Shown here: in pieces, positions 6,248 to 6,267 of the stretch | Numbering within the stretch: position 1 is the stretch's first letter | Layout of the letters: each line of letters opens with the position of its first letter | NCBI GenBank assembly: GCA_021827805.1 | Contig: JAKAUG010000088.1 | Span: 1 to 6,267 of the forward strand | Direction of reading: 5' to 3' | Length of the DNA: 6,267 bases | Origin: Bacillota bacterium | GTDB lineage: Bacteria > Bacillota > Sulfobacillia > RBS10-35 > JAJYVN01 | Made by a program: the position numbers and the translations under genes | The notes under the pieces: model-generated | The model's database searches: none | Told to the model about the DNA's origin: nothing | The model's input: only the letters and a program-made list of their open reading frames with translations

Positions 6248-6267
6248 AGTTCGTGGCATACCAATCC

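Larger units (their letters stand above)
6082..6267 (-). promoter_or_regulatory. Leader/upstream region of the SNF2-SWIM operon
   Basis: These 186 bases are visibly less GC-rich than the rest and purine-rich on the minus strand (AAAAGGACGCGAGGAAACAA and GAAGAGGAGAACGGAAG). No open frame fits. The promoter of the SNF2-SWIM pair is expected here, but I cannot pick a confident -35/-10 pair. The region holds a near-repeat pair 100 bases apart and a stem-loop, listed separately. Confidence 0.5.

Overview
The window is very GC-rich DNA (roughly 70% by eye, not counted) with strong third-position G/C bias. It has no tRNA, rRNA, CRISPR array or intact mobile element. The genes look like ordinary free-living high-GC bacterium. 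Actinomycetota, Chloroflexota, Gemmatimonadota and high-GC Bacillota all fit, and the sequence does not let me choose between them.

Reading leftwards from the right edge on the minus strand, there are three confident genes. A 186-base purine-rich leader (6082-6267) precedes a 1081-residue SNF2/HepA-type ATPase (6081-2836). After a 68-base gap holding a perfect 14-base palindrome comes a 295-residue SWIM zinc-finger protein (2767-1880). These two form a co-oriented, probably co-transcribed DNA-remodelling module. A 366-base non-coding stretch (1514-1879) follows. It carries a possible decayed transposase N-terminus and a 9-bp stem-loop. It leads to a Gfo/Idh/MocA-family NAD(P)-dependent sugar or polyol oxidoreductase (1513-467), which resembles the scyllo-inositol dehydrogenase (IolW/YvaA) branch.

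At the left edge, on the plus strand, is a probable 71-residue two-helix membrane protein (146-361) preceded by a foldable GC-rich leader. It converges on the oxidoreductase, and the 105 bases between the two stop codons contain a 12-bp stem-loop that may end both transcripts.

The SNF2 and SWIM proteins very likely act together: SWIM is a zinc-chelating nucleic-acid or protein-binding module repeatedly found fused or adjacent to SNF2 ATPases in bacteria. I see no functional link between that pair and the oxidoreductase or the small membrane protein. I find no convincing undescribed system. The items most worth a second look are the non-coding structures around the genes and the transposase-like relic.
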